Assembly (NCBI GenBank): GCA_963752605.1
Contig: CAVVYW010000006.1
Span: forward strand, 558,001 to 622,000
Length of the DNA: 64,000 nt
DNA from: CAVVYW01 sp963752605
GTDB taxonomy: Bacteria > Actinomycetota > Thermoleophilia > Solirubrobacterales > 70-9
Direction of reading: 5' to 3'
Positions within the stretch are counted from its first letter, which is position 1, and each line of letters starts with the position of its first letter. The position numbers and the translations under genes were made by a program. Positions 7,178 to 14,837 of this stretch are shown piece after piece. Below the pieces are notes generated by a model that did no database searches, was not told the origin of the DNA, and saw nothing but the letters and a program-made list of their open reading frames with translations.

Positions 7178-7834
7178 GTGCCCAAGGAACCCGATCCGCA
7201 GCAGCTGCTCACCGCGCTGACCACCGAGCACTTCACCCTCCAGGGCGCGCGGTCGCAGACGGTCAGCGAGAGCGGTTCGCGGTCCTCCCTCTACCTCTTC
7301 TCCGTGTCCAGCACCCTGGTCGCGCTCGGATTCATCGGTCAGATCTCGGAGGTCGGGGATGCATTCAGGGTCTTTGCCCTCACCGTGCTGCCGACCCTCT
7401 ACCTGCTCGGTCTGTTCACCTTCGTCCGCCTCGTGCAGAGTGTCGCCGAGGACTTCCAGTACGGGCGGGCGATCAACCGGATCAGGCACCACTACCTGGA
7501 GCTGGCGGGCGACAAGGCCAACCTGTTCATGATGTCCGCCCACGACGACGCGATCGGGGTGCTCCGGAACATGGGGATCAGGCACTCCACCTGGCAGGCC
7601 TATTTCACGACCCCGAGCATGGTCGCCGTGATCAACAGCGTGGTCGGCGGCAGCGGGGTCGCGATCGCGGCCGGGGCGATCGCCGACCCGCCGCTCGGCG
7701 TGGCAGCCGCGATCGGCGGGCTGGTCGCGATCGCCTCGATCGCTGCGATGCGCCGCTACGAGACCCGCTACCTGCAGGCAGGGGTCGGCGACCTCGAGAT
7801 CCTCTTCCCGAGCCCTCCGGAGGAGGCTCTCTAG
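7178..7834 (+). CDS. Hypothetical membrane protein
   Basis: A GTG at 7178 opens a 218-residue protein with a polar N-terminus. Two hydrophobic segments lie near residues 40-60 and 66-85, then a charged region (about 90-150), then two more hydrophobic segments at about 150-195. I do not recognise the family. It sits seven bases after the GlsB-like gene. Two hairpins follow its stop, consistent with the end of a two-gene unit. Confidence 0.6.
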   Translation: MPKEPDPQQLLTALTTEHFTLQGARSQTVSESGSRSSLYLFSVSSTLVALGFIGQISEVGDAFRVFALTVLPTLYLLGLFTFVRLVQSVAEDFQYGRAINRIRHHYLELAGDKANLFMMSAHDDAIGVLRNMGIRHSTWQAYFTTPSMVAVINSVVGGSGVAIAAGAIADPPLGVAAAIGGLVAIASIAAMRRYETRYLQAGVGDLEILFPSPPEEAL

Positions 7835-7838
7835 GGAA

Positions 7839-7872
7839 CCAGGATCGTCCTGGCCGGCCTGCCCGCCGGCTT
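7839..7872 (+). terminator. tandem hairpins after the 7178 gene
   Basis: CCAGGA-TCG-TCCTGG (7839-7853) is followed by GCCGGC-CTGCCC-GCCGGC (7853-7870) and TT. The stems are perfect but the T-run is minimal, so termination is only probable. Confidence 0.4.
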
Positions 7873-7892
7873 GATCGCCGGTGCGCGTGATG

Positions 7893-7906
7893 CGAACATA
7901 TGTTCG
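7893..7906 (+). promoter_or_regulatory. SOS box (LexA/DinR operator) overlapping the dinB start
   Basis: CGAACATATGTTCG is a perfect 14-base palindrome matching the Gram-positive/actinobacterial LexA consensus GAAC-N4-GTTC. The ATG of dinB at 7900 lies inside it, so bound LexA would cover the start of the gene. Confidence 0.85.
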
Positions 7907-9129
7907 TGTCCAGCGAGGCGGACATCCTGCACGCCGACGCGGACGCCTTCTTCGCCTCGGTGGAGCAGCGAGACGATCCCGCCCTGCGCGGCCGCCCCAC
8001 CGTCGTCGGGGGCGGCGTGGTGATGGCGGCCAGCTACGAGGCCCGGGCATACGGAATCCACGGCGGCATGGGCGGCCGACGGGCCCGGCAGCTCTGCCCG
8101 CAGGTGGTCAGCGTGCAGCCGCGCTTCTCGGCGTACACCGACGCCAGCCGGGCGCTGTTCGCGCTGTTCGAGGAGATGGCGCCGGTGGTCGAGGGCCTCT
8201 CGATGGAGGAGGCGTTCCTCAACGTCCGCGGTCTCGAGCGGATCCTGGGGACGCCGCGCGAGATCGCGGTCCGGCTGCGAGAGCGGGCTCGCGAACAGGT
8301 CGGCCTGGCGGTGACGGTCGGAATCGCCCGGACCAAGGTGCTGGCGAAGATGGCGAGCCGGGCGGCCAAGCCCGACGGATTGCTGGTGATCGAGCCGGCC
8401 GATGAGGCCGCCTTCCTCCACCCACTCCCGGTCGAGGCCCTGTGGGGCGTGGGTGAGGTGACCGCCGAGAAGCTCCACGCCGGGGGTATCCGTACCGTCG
8501 GCCAGCTGGCCCGGCGCAGACGGGACGAGCTGGCGGCGATCCTCGGTCCCGCCGCCGCGCGCCACCTCCATGCGATCGCCAACAACCGCGACCCGCGACC
8601 GGTTCGGCCGGGGCGCCGACGCGGCTCCTTCGGCTCGCAGTCGGCGCTGGGGATGCGCCCGCGATCACAGGACGAGCTGGATGCGCGCCTGGTCGCCCTC
8701 GCCGACCGGGTCACCCGCCGCCTGCGCGCCGCTCGCCGGGCCGGCCGCACGGTGACCCTCCGTCTGCGCTTCGGCGACTTCTCGCGGGCGACGCGATCGC
8801 GCACCTTGCCCTTCCCCACCAATGGCACCGGCTCCGTGCTCGCCGCTGCCCGGTCGCTGCTGCTCGCGGCACGCCCTCTGGTCGAGCGGCGCGGCTGCAC
8901 CTTGATCGGAGTGGCGGTGAGCAACCTCGCCCCGCGCGGCAGCGGCATCCAGCTCGAGCTCCCTTTCGAGGGGCCGCCCGACCTGGCCCTGGACGCCGCG
9001 ATCGACGAGCTGCGCGACCGCTACGGGCCCGACGTGATCAGGCGCGCGGCGACGGTCAGCCGCGACCGCTCGCTCACCCCCTGGCTCCGCCCCGGCGAGG
9101 AGCCGCGCGACCGAGTGAGTGGGCCGTGA
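7900..9129 (+). CDS. dinB: DNA polymerase IV, Y-family translesion polymerase
   Basis: This 409-residue error-prone polymerase copies past damaged bases. The palm begins ILHADADAFFASVE with the first catalytic Asp. The fingers carry the Tyr of the SYEARAYG steric gate region, and the second acidic motif is LSMEEAFL. Two helix-hairpin-helix segments (LWGVGEVTAEKL) and the little-finger domain follow. The C-terminal QLELPF resembles a beta-clamp binding motif. The SOS box over the start implies LexA control. The start may be ATG 7900 or GTG 7906. In the usual SIDEA motif the first acidic residue is Asp; here it is Glu. The last ten bases overlap the 3' end of tRNA-Lys on the other strand. Confidence 0.95.
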   Translation: MFVSSEADILHADADAFFASVEQRDDPALRGRPTVVGGGVVMAASYEARAYGIHGGMGGRRARQLCPQVVSVQPRFSAYTDASRALFALFEEMAPVVEGLSMEEAFLNVRGLERILGTPREIAVRLRERAREQVGLAVTVGIARTKVLAKMASRAAKPDGLLVIEPADEAAFLHPLPVEALWGVGEVTAEKLHAGGIRTVGQLARRRRDELAAILGPAAARHLHAIANNRDPRPVRPGRRRGSFGSQSALGMRPRSQDELDARLVALADRVTRRLRAARRAGRTVTLRLRFGDFSRATRSRTLPFPTNGTGSVLAAARSLLLAARPLVERRGCTLIGVAVSNLAPRGSGIQLELPFEGPPDLALDAAIDELRDRYGPDVIRRAATVSRDRSLTPWLRPGEEPRDRVSGP

Positions 9130-9192
9130 AGGACTCGAACCTTCAACCTTGAGCTTAAGAGGCTCCTGCTCTACCGATTGAGCTAACGGCCC
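9120..9192 (-). tRNA. tRNA-Lys (anticodon CTT)
   Basis: The minus strand folds into a full cloverleaf. The acceptor is GGGCCGT/ACGGCCC, the D-arm GCTC/GAGC, the anticodon loop CTCTTAA with anticodon CTT, and the T-arm GAAGG-TTCGAGT-CCTTC, with discriminator A. The 27-43 pair is G-A. CCA is not encoded. Its 3' end overlaps the dinB stop region by ten bases. Confidence 0.95.
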
Positions 9193-9261
9193 GGGCGCGT
9201 CCCCTGCGACGCGCGGCTGAGAAGTATAGGAAGGGTGGGAGGAGACGCTGGGGACGAGTCG

Positions 9262-10128
9262 CTACGGGGCGACGATGCCGGTCCCGCCCCCGCCCCCGCC
9301 CTGGAGGCCGCCTCCGAAGTCCTCGAGCGAGCCGCCCGCGGCCTCGCCTCCGCCCGCCGCCTGCTCCTTCTTCGCCTTGTCGATCTGCTGCTGAAGCAGG
9401 GTGCCGAGCTGCGCGTACGCGTCGAAGACCTGCTGCAGCTGCTTCTGCTCGCCAGCGCTCTTCACGGTCGCCAGCGCCTGCTGCTCCGCCTGCTGCGCCC
9501 CGGCGGTGTCGCCGGCGTAGTGGCGGAAGAGCGCCAGCGTGCCGAGCGTGTTCTGACTCGGCTGGTCGGCTGCCAGGATCGCCTGCGCATCGGAGGCACC
9601 CTTCGCCGCGGATTGAGCGTCGAAGACGGTCGGCGAGCCGAAGGCCACCGCGAGCTGGCCGCTCGCGTCGGGGGCGAGCACGATGCCCTGGGCGAGGAAG
9701 TAGGCGTTGGCGATCTGACCCGCCGTCGCCGGGTCGGGCTTCTTGGCGACCGCGGCGTAGCGCGCCCACGCGTCCACGGCCTTCGCGGCCTCCTCTCCGG
9801 CCTCGCTGTTCGGAACGGTGACCCCGCTCTCCTCGTCGACGTCCCCCTTGGTCGCAGCGGTGGCTACATGGGCCTTGGATAGGGCCAGCAGCGCCTGCTG
9901 GTCCTTCGGGTTCGTCTGCAGCGCCTCCTCGGCGCTCGAGATCTCGTCCTCGAAGGGGTTGTCCTCGGCGTCACCGCCGCCCCCGCTGAAGATGTCGGCG
10001 ATGCCGCCGCCACCGACCTCGCTGCCGACGCCGAAGCCGACGAAGCCGACGAAGAAGAGGACGGCCAGCGTCGCGTAGACCACCTTGAGGACGCGGCGCC
10101 GCCCGGGGCTCTGAAGGTCGAAGAGCAC
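9262..10128 (-). CDS. TPR-like membrane-anchored protein
   Basis: This 288-residue protein has one N-terminal membrane segment (residues 15-34, VVYATLAVLFFVGFVGFGV), then a Gly-rich linker and an alpha-helical domain. Helix pairs such as EISSAEEALQTNPKDQQALLALSKAHVA resemble tetratricopeptide repeats. The C-terminus is low-complexity Gly/Pro. It starts 11 bases after tatC and probably belongs to the tatA-tatC transcript. It may act outside the membrane in protein handling, but no function is demonstrated. The lysine tRNA lies 69 bases downstream. Confidence 0.7.
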   Translation of the reverse strand: MLFDLQSPGRRRVLKVVYATLAVLFFVGFVGFGVGSEVGGGGIADIFSGGGGDAEDNPFEDEISSAEEALQTNPKDQQALLALSKAHVATAATKGDVDEESGVTVPNSEAGEEAAKAVDAWARYAAVAKKPDPATAGQIANAYFLAQGIVLAPDASGQLAVAFGSPTVFDAQSAAKGASDAQAILAADQPSQNTLGTLALFRHYAGDTAGAQQAEQQALATVKSAGEQKQLQQVFDAYAQLGTLLQQQIDKAKKEQAAGGGEAAGGSLEDFGGGLQGGGGGGTGIVAP

Positions 10129-10139
10129 GGCGGGGAATG

Positions 10140-10922
10140 CTAGCTGGGCTCGGTGGTCGGCTCGGTCGCGGCCATCTCCGAGCCGGGCTCCGGCTCGGGC
10201 GGGCGGCCCAGGAACCTGGAGAGCACCAGGCTGCCCTCGAACAGGATGATCAGCGGCACCATCGAGATCAGCATCGTCACCGGGTCGGTGCCGGGGAGGA
10301 GCATCGCCAGCACGGCGATCACCAGGATCGCGTAGCGCCGGTTCGCGGCCAGCTGCTCGGGGGAGACGATCCCGAGCCGGGTGACGGCCAGCACCCCGAT
10401 CGGCACCTGGAAGAGGATGCCCACCGCGGCCAGGGTGATCGCGAAGAAGCTGTAGTAGTCGCGGGCGCGAACCTCGGTGTTGAACTCGTCCGCGTTGAAG
10501 TTCAGGAGGAACTGGGTCGCGGCGGGGACGACCACGAAGTAGGCGAACACCACGCCCGCCACAAAGAGGAACGGGACCATGATCAGGAAGGGGACGATCA
10601 CCCGCCGCTCCGCGCTGGTCAGGGCGGGCAGCACGAAGGCGTACGCCTGGTAGAGGAGTACCGGCAGGGTGATCACGATCGCGGCGTAGCCCGAGATCGT
10701 CAGCGTGGTCATGAACGGCTCCGAGACGCCGAAGGTGATCGGCTCGAAGCCGTCGGGCAGCGGCTCGTTTGCGAGCTCGAGCAACAGCTCGTTCTGCCAG
10801 AAGCAGAGGCCGAAGGCGACGGCGATGGCCGCGAGCGAGATGATTATGCGAGTGCGTAGCTCGTCGAGATGCTCGACGAGGGTGAGCCGGTCTTCGAAGT
10901 CGACCGGCCGCAGCCGGGCCAT
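10140..10922 (-). CDS. tatC: Sec-independent protein translocase TatC
   Basis: TatC is the six-helix membrane receptor that recognises twin-arginine signal peptides. The 260-residue protein has the N-terminal HLDELRTRI motif, including the signal-binding Glu. It also has FMTTLTISGYAAIVITLPVLLYQAYAFVLPAL and ERRVIVPF, and the six expected hydrophobic stretches. The C-tail is acidic and Pro-rich. It follows tatA by three bases. A likely local substrate is the Rieske protein encoded at 15644-16327, which has a twin-arginine motif. Confidence 0.96.
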   Translation of the reverse strand: MARLRPVDFEDRLTLVEHLDELRTRIIISLAAIAVAFGLCFWQNELLLELANEPLPDGFEPITFGVSEPFMTTLTISGYAAIVITLPVLLYQAYAFVLPALTSAERRVIVPFLIMVPFLFVAGVVFAYFVVVPAATQFLLNFNADEFNTEVRARDYYSFFAITLAAVGILFQVPIGVLAVTRLGIVSPEQLAANRRYAILVIAVLAMLLPGTDPVTMLISMVPLIILFEGSLVLSRFLGRPPEPEPGSEMAATEPTTEPS

Positions 10923-10925
10923 TGG

Positions 10926-11207
10926 CTAGCCCTTGTTCTCGGTAACGACTTCGCCCTCGACCGGCTCGCCTGCCTTATCGGCGGCTGGCTGGCTGGTCGC
11001 GGCCTGGCCGGCGGCGGACTGGCTCGACTGGAGCTCGGCCCGCTTCTCCTCGGGCGAATCCTTGTCCTTGTCCCCGGTGACCGAGTTCTTGAACTCCCGG
11101 ATCCCGCGGCCCATTGACTGGCCCAGCTCGGGCAGGCGCTTCGGCCCGAAGATGATCAGAACGATCACGAGGACGATCGCTATCTCCAGTGGTCCTATAT
11201 TCGGCAT
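10926..11207 (-). CDS. tatA: Twin-arginine translocase subunit TatA
   Basis: The 93-residue protein has the TatA layout. There is one short N-terminal helix (GPLEIAIVLVIVLIIFGPK), the FGPKRLPELGQSMGRGIREFK amphipathic helix and a long polar Ala/Gln/Glu tail. TatA oligomers form the protein-conducting element. The ATG at 11207 comes nine bases after TAACAT without a ribosome binding site. tatC lies three bases downstream. No tatB gene is visible, as is common where TatA is bifunctional. Confidence 0.95.
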   Translation of the reverse strand: MPNIGPLEIAIVLVIVLIIFGPKRLPELGQSMGRGIREFKNSVTGDKDKDSPEEKRAELQSSQSAAGQAATSQPAADKAGEPVEGEVVTENKG

Positions 11208-11216
11208 ACGCAGGGG

Positions 11217-11222
11217 ATGTTA
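11217..11222 (-). promoter_or_regulatory. -10-like hexamer TAACAT of tatA
   Basis: Minus-strand TAACAT lies nine bases before the tatA ATG with no Shine-Dalgarno sequence in between, suggesting a leaderless tat operon transcript. Confidence 0.4.
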
Positions 11223-11235
11223 GCGGCGGGCCGCC

Positions 11236-11847
11236 TCAGCGCCCGGTCTTTGCCTTGCTCTCGGCAGCGCCGTTCTCGCTCGCCTGCTTGAAGTTGAGGT
11301 AGAAGCGGCTAGCCGTCGGCTCCGCCTGGCCCTGGTACTTGCTGCCCGCCTCGCTCGCGCCGTACGGGTTCTCGACCGGACCGTCCATGCGCATGAAGGA
11401 GATCTGGCCGATCGGCATTCCCTCGTAGATCGTGATCGGGAGCGTGGCGAGGTTGGAGAGCTCCAGCGTCAGGTTGCCCTCGAACCCAGGGTCGACGAAA
11501 CCGGCTGTGGAGTGGATCACGAGGCCGAGCCTGCCGAGGCTGGACTTCCCCTCGAGTCGCGCCACGAGATCGTCGGGGAGCTGGACCCGCTCGAGGGTCT
11601 GACCGAGGACGAACTCGCCGGGGTGCAGCACGAAGGGCTCCTCGCCACCGACTTTGACCAGCTCGGTCAGGTCCTCCATCGGCTGGCGCACGTCGATGAA
11701 GGGATAGCGCGAGTTGTTGAAGACGCGGAAGCTGCTGTCGACCCGCATGTCGACGCTGGAGGGCTGCACCAGCGACTCGTCGTAGGGGTCGAAGACGAGC
11801 CGCCCGGCGGCGATCTCCTCCTTGATCGTGCGATCGCTGAGGACCAT
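11236..11847 (-). CDS. dcd: dCTP deaminase
   Basis: Dcd deaminates dCTP to dUTP and feeds dTMP synthesis. Some actinobacterial enzymes also hydrolyse dUTP. I start at ATG 11847 (MVLSDRTIKEEIAAG), because TACACT lies six bases upstream. A longer frame reaches 11931 but has no support. The 203-residue protein shows QPSSVDMRV, HPGEFVLGQTLE, RLEGKSSLGRLGL and the active-site stretch TAGFVDPGFEGNLTLELSN. The C-terminus has the GSKYQGQ closing motif. A 14-residue polar tail follows. It is divergent from a zinc-ribbon gene. Confidence 0.95.
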   Translation of the reverse strand: MVLSDRTIKEEIAAGRLVFDPYDESLVQPSSVDMRVDSSFRVFNNSRYPFIDVRQPMEDLTELVKVGGEEPFVLHPGEFVLGQTLERVQLPDDLVARLEGKSSLGRLGLVIHSTAGFVDPGFEGNLTLELSNLATLPITIYEGMPIGQISFMRMDGPVENPYGASEAGSKYQGQAEPTASRFYLNFKQASENGAAESKAKTGR

Positions 11848-11853
11848 GGAACC

Positions 11854-11859
11854 AGTGTA
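11854..11859 (-). promoter_or_regulatory. -10-like hexamer TACACT of dcd
   Basis: Minus-strand TACACT (TANNNT) lies six bases before the dcd ATG; the six bases GGTTCC cannot hold a ribosome binding site. The pattern fits leaderless transcription. Confidence 0.45.
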
Positions 11860-11975
11860 TTCGCGGCGGCGGAGCGGCCAGCCGGGGCGAGGCGTGGAAA
11901 CGCCGCGATTTGGGCGCTCAAACACACCCAATTTTTGTCCTAAAGGTCACTAGCCACGGGCCGATAGGTGGACAC

Positions 11976-12323
11976 ATGGCCGTTCCCAGCAAGCGCACAA
12001 CGAAGGTGGTCACCGAGGAGGCGCGCTCCGATGAGGGCATGCACTCATGCCCGAAGTGCTCCTCGGTCTTCGTCCAGCCCGCCAACTGGTTCGAGCAGGG
12101 CGACGGCCGGTGGCACGTCGAGCTGCGCTGCCCCGAGTGCGAGTGGTGGGGGCGGAGCTCCTACTCCCAGCCGGAGGTCGACCGCTTCGACGAGGAGCTC
12201 GACCGCGGTGGCCAGGAGCTGATCGAGGACCTGCGCTCGCTCACCCGCGCCAACATGGAGGACGAGGCGGACCGCCTCGCCCAGGCGCTCGCCACGAACA
12301 GCATTCTTCCCGAGGACTTCTAG
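11976..12323 (+). CDS. Zinc-ribbon hypothetical protein
   Basis: A 115-residue acidic protein starts at ATG 11976, with AGGTGG five bases upstream. Residues 23-26 (CPKC) and a second CPEC about 30 residues later form a clear four-Cys zinc ribbon. A Glu/Asp-rich helical region follows (VDRFDEELDRGGQELIEDL and onward). I know no function; such small ribbons can bind RNA polymerase or nucleic acids. The upstream gap (11848-11975) is shared with divergent dcd. A strong terminator follows the gene. Confidence 0.65.
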   Translation: MAVPSKRTTKVVTEEARSDEGMHSCPKCSSVFVQPANWFEQGDGRWHVELRCPECEWWGRSSYSQPEVDRFDEELDRGGQELIEDLRSLTRANMEDEADRLAQALATNSILPEDF

Positions 12324-12359
12324 GCAGCACCACTCCCAACCGAGTCACCTCCCTGCAGG

Positions 12360-12390
12360 CCGGCGGCGCGAAAGCGCCGCCGGTCTTTTT
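12360..12390 (+). terminator. Strong rho-independent terminator
   Basis: A ten-base perfect stem (CCGGCGGCGC / GCGCCGCCGG) closes a GAAA loop and is followed by TCTTTTT. It ends the zinc-ribbon transcript and its T-run overlaps the stop codon of the convergent prenyl synthase gene. Confidence 0.9.
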
Positions 12391-13369
12391 ATGAGTACCG
12401 CTCGACGACCCCGTCGGCGATCAGACCGAGCAGCTGGCGCTCCTCGTCGGTGAAGTCATCGCCGTCGAGGAACCCCTTCGCGCGGGAGATGCCCTCGCGG
12501 GCGCGGCCGCGCACCTCATCGAGGGCGCCGGTCGCGGCGATCCGGTCACAGAGAGCCTCCGCGGCCTCGGCGTCGATGCCGTGGATGTCAGTCCCCTCGA
12601 TCACCGGGTCGCGGCGGCGGGCAACGATCAGCGGCAGGGTCACCGTGCCGTCGAGCAGGTCGGTCCCGCGCGCCTTCCCGGTGCGCTCGGGCGGCCCGCT
12701 CACGTCGAGCACGTCGTCGAGGAGCTGAAAGGCGAGGCCGATCTCCCTGCCGAAGCCCGCCAGGTCGTCCGTGCCGGGTGCTCCCGAGGAGAGCCGCCCG
12801 ACGCGGCAAGCGGCCTCGAACAGGCGGGCGGTCTTCAGCCTGCAGCGGTCGAGGTATCGCTCCTCGGAGATGGTGGCGTCGTAAGCGTCGCGGCGCTGGG
12901 CCAGCTCCCCCTTGGCGAGGGCGATCGCCGCCGAGCTCAGCTCGGCCACCTGCCGCTCGGCTCGGTCCGCGGCGAGCTCGGCGAACGCCCGGGAGAGCAG
13001 CAGGTCGCCGACCTCCTGGGCCCTGTCGCGGCCCGCGCGGGCGACGACCGTCGGGCGGCCACGCCGGACCGGGGCGCCATCGAGTACGTCGTCATGGACC
13101 AGCGTCGCCATGTGCATCAGCTCGACCGCGGCGGCTGCGTGAACCGCCTGCTCGCCGGCGGAGCTGCCCGCTGCCATCAGGACGAGCAGCGGCCGCAGCC
13201 GCTTGCCCCCCGCCGCCAGCGTCGCCTCCGCCTCCGCCCCGAGCTCGGAGCCATGGCCGACCGCGACGGCGGCGAGCCGCTCCTCCACCTCCGCCATCCG
13301 CTCCGGCAGCCAGGCGCTGGCGGCGTCCATCACGGCGGTGACCGGCGGTGGGACGGTGGAGCGGGTCAT
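12389..13369 (-). CDS. Polyprenyl diphosphate synthase (menaquinone side chain)
   Basis: This 326-residue trans-prenyltransferase extends prenyl diphosphates with isopentenyl diphosphate. Both aspartate-rich motifs are present: HDDVLDGAPVRRGRP (first) and FQLLDDVLD (second). GGKRLRP lies near the N-terminus. I start at ATG 13369, whose bases overlap the menG stop (ATGA). A longer frame upstream lies inside menG. Position directly after a menaquinone methyltransferase gene argues that it makes the menaquinone tail, such as heptaprenyl or octaprenyl. Chain length cannot be read from the sequence. Confidence 0.9.
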   Translation of the reverse strand: MTRSTVPPPVTAVMDAASAWLPERMAEVEERLAAVAVGHGSELGAEAEATLAAGGKRLRPLLVLMAAGSSAGEQAVHAAAAVELMHMATLVHDDVLDGAPVRRGRPTVVARAGRDRAQEVGDLLLSRAFAELAADRAERQVAELSSAAIALAKGELAQRRDAYDATISEERYLDRCRLKTARLFEAACRVGRLSSGAPGTDDLAGFGREIGLAFQLLDDVLDVSGPPERTGKARGTDLLDGTVTLPLIVARRRDPVIEGTDIHGIDAEAAEALCDRIAATGALDEVRGRAREGISRAKGFLDGDDFTDEERQLLGLIADGVVERYS

Positions 13370-14115
13370 GGTGCCTTGGCCGCGCTGTGGATGGCGATGA
13401 TTCCGCCGGCGAGCAGCAGCCAGCGGATCCCGGTCAGCCCCGCCGAATCCATCCTGGCGGCCAGCTCCCGGGGCTCGGGGAAGCTTCGCACCGACTCGGG
13501 CAGGTAGCTGTAGGCGTCCTCGTCGCCGGCGAACGTGCCGAGCAACGGCACCATCCGGTCGAACCACAGCGAGTAGAAGGTCGCCAGCGGCTCGCGCTGC
13601 GGGCGGGTGATCTCGAGGATCACCAGCCGGCCGCCGGGCTTCAGCATGCGGGTCATCTCCCCCAGGCCGCGGTCGAGGTCGGCGAGGTTGCGCGCCCCGA
13701 AGCCGATCGTGACCGCGTCGAAGCTAGCGTCGCCGTAGGGAAGGTCGAGAGCGTCGGCCCAGCCGAACTCGACCGGCAGCCCCTCGTCTCCACTCTTTCG
13801 CCGGGCCAGTTCGAGCATCGGCTCCGAGAAGTCGCATCCGACCACCCGCCCATCCGGCCCGATCTGGCGACGGAGCTCGAGGGCCAGGTCGCCCGTGCCA
13901 CAACAGACATCTAGCGCGTTCGCTCCCGGCCCCACCTCGGCGCGCTCGACGGCTCGCTGCCGCCACTGGTGATGGAGGCCGGCGGTCATGGCCGAGTTCA
14001 TCAGGTCGTAGACGCCGGCGATGCGGTCGAACATGCCGCGCACCTCGGTCGCGAACTGCTCGGAGTCGCGCTGTGGGCGCTCGCTGCCCGCCGCGGTCTC
14101 GGACGAGGCGCTCAT
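13366..14115 (-). CDS. menG: Demethylmenaquinone methyltransferase
   Basis: MenG/UbiE uses S-adenosylmethionine to methylate demethylmenaquinone in the last step of menaquinone synthesis. The 249-residue protein shows the family start FDRIAGVYDLMNSAMTAG. The SAM motif I is ALDVCCGTGDLAL, then VGCDFSEPML, GFGARNLADLDRGL and LEITRP. Both UbiE signatures are present. The gene lies 20 bases after the cytochrome bc genes and overlaps the prenyl synthase gene, so quinone synthesis and use are transcribed together. Confidence 0.95.
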   Translation of the reverse strand: MSASSETAAGSERPQRDSEQFATEVRGMFDRIAGVYDLMNSAMTAGLHHQWRQRAVERAEVGPGANALDVCCGTGDLALELRRQIGPDGRVVGCDFSEPMLELARRKSGDEGLPVEFGWADALDLPYGDASFDAVTIGFGARNLADLDRGLGEMTRMLKPGGRLVILEITRPQREPLATFYSLWFDRMVPLLGTFAGDEDAYSYLPESVRSFPEPRELAARMDSAGLTGIRWLLLAGGIIAIHSAAKAP

Positions 14116-14135
14116 GACTCCGAGGTTACTTGGGG

Positions 14136-14837
14136 CTAGTCGAGGGAGGCGAGGAACGCCGTGAGCTGTTCCTGCTTCTCAGGCGACAGGTTGCTGTAGG
14201 AGGGCATGACTCCGGGACCCACCTCCAGCGAGCGCGCGATCGCGCTGCGCGGGATCTTGTCGCCGATCTCGGTCAGCTCGGGGCCCGGGCCGTCGTTGCC
14301 GTTCTCCCCGATCTTGTGGCAGGCGAGGCAGCCCGACTGCGCGGTCACGTCCTTGCCGGCCTCGAACTCGGCCGCCACCTCCAGGTCGATCTCCGTCGGG
14401 GTGCCGGCCGTGGCCCCGAGGAAGGTGAGGTAGCCCATCGAGACTGCCAACAGGACCACGAAGCTCGTGGCGATCGGGCGGCGCTCCGGGCGGCGCTCGG
14501 GATTCCGGTCGAGGAACGGGATCAGGACGAGCAGGACCATCAGGATGGTCGGGATGATCACCGTCGCGATCGGCACCAGCTCGGGCGGCTTGATCACCCG
14601 CAGCAACTCGAAGGGCCAGAAGAAGTACCACTCGGGCCGCGGCACGTAGGTCGTCGTGGTCGGATCCACCTTGGGCCCCTGCTCGGCGCCCAGGACGATC
14701 GCCATTGCAGCGATCACCACTACGACGATGAGGGCCATCACGGAGTCCTTGAGGACCGCGTAGGGGAAGAAGGGCTTGCCCTTCTTCTTCAGGCCCTCGT
14801 ACTCGAGGAGGTACTCCTCCTTGTCCTTGGCCCTCAT
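14136..14837 (-). CDS. qcrC: Menaquinol-cytochrome c reductase: subunit IV fused to cytochrome c
   Basis: The first 135 residues are the C-terminal half of cytochrome b (subunit IV/PetD-like). They contain PRPEWYFFWPFELLRV with the quinol-site PEWY, followed by hydrophobic helices. The rest, from about residue 160, is a cytochrome c domain with CLACH haem attachment and a later Met (GVMPSYSNL) as likely ligand. This fusion is known from Bacillus QcrC and is not the usual actinobacterial diheme QcrC. It overlaps the upstream cytochrome b6 gene by four bases. Confidence 0.92.
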   Translation of the reverse strand: MRAKDKEEYLLEYEGLKKKGKPFFPYAVLKDSVMALIVVVVIAAMAIVLGAEQGPKVDPTTTTYVPRPEWYFFWPFELLRVIKPPELVPIATVIIPTILMVLLVLIPFLDRNPERRPERRPIATSFVVLLAVSMGYLTFLGATAGTPTEIDLEVAAEFEAGKDVTAQSGCLACHKIGENGNDGPGPELTEIGDKIPRSAIARSLEVGPGVMPSYSNLSPEKQEQLTAFLASLD

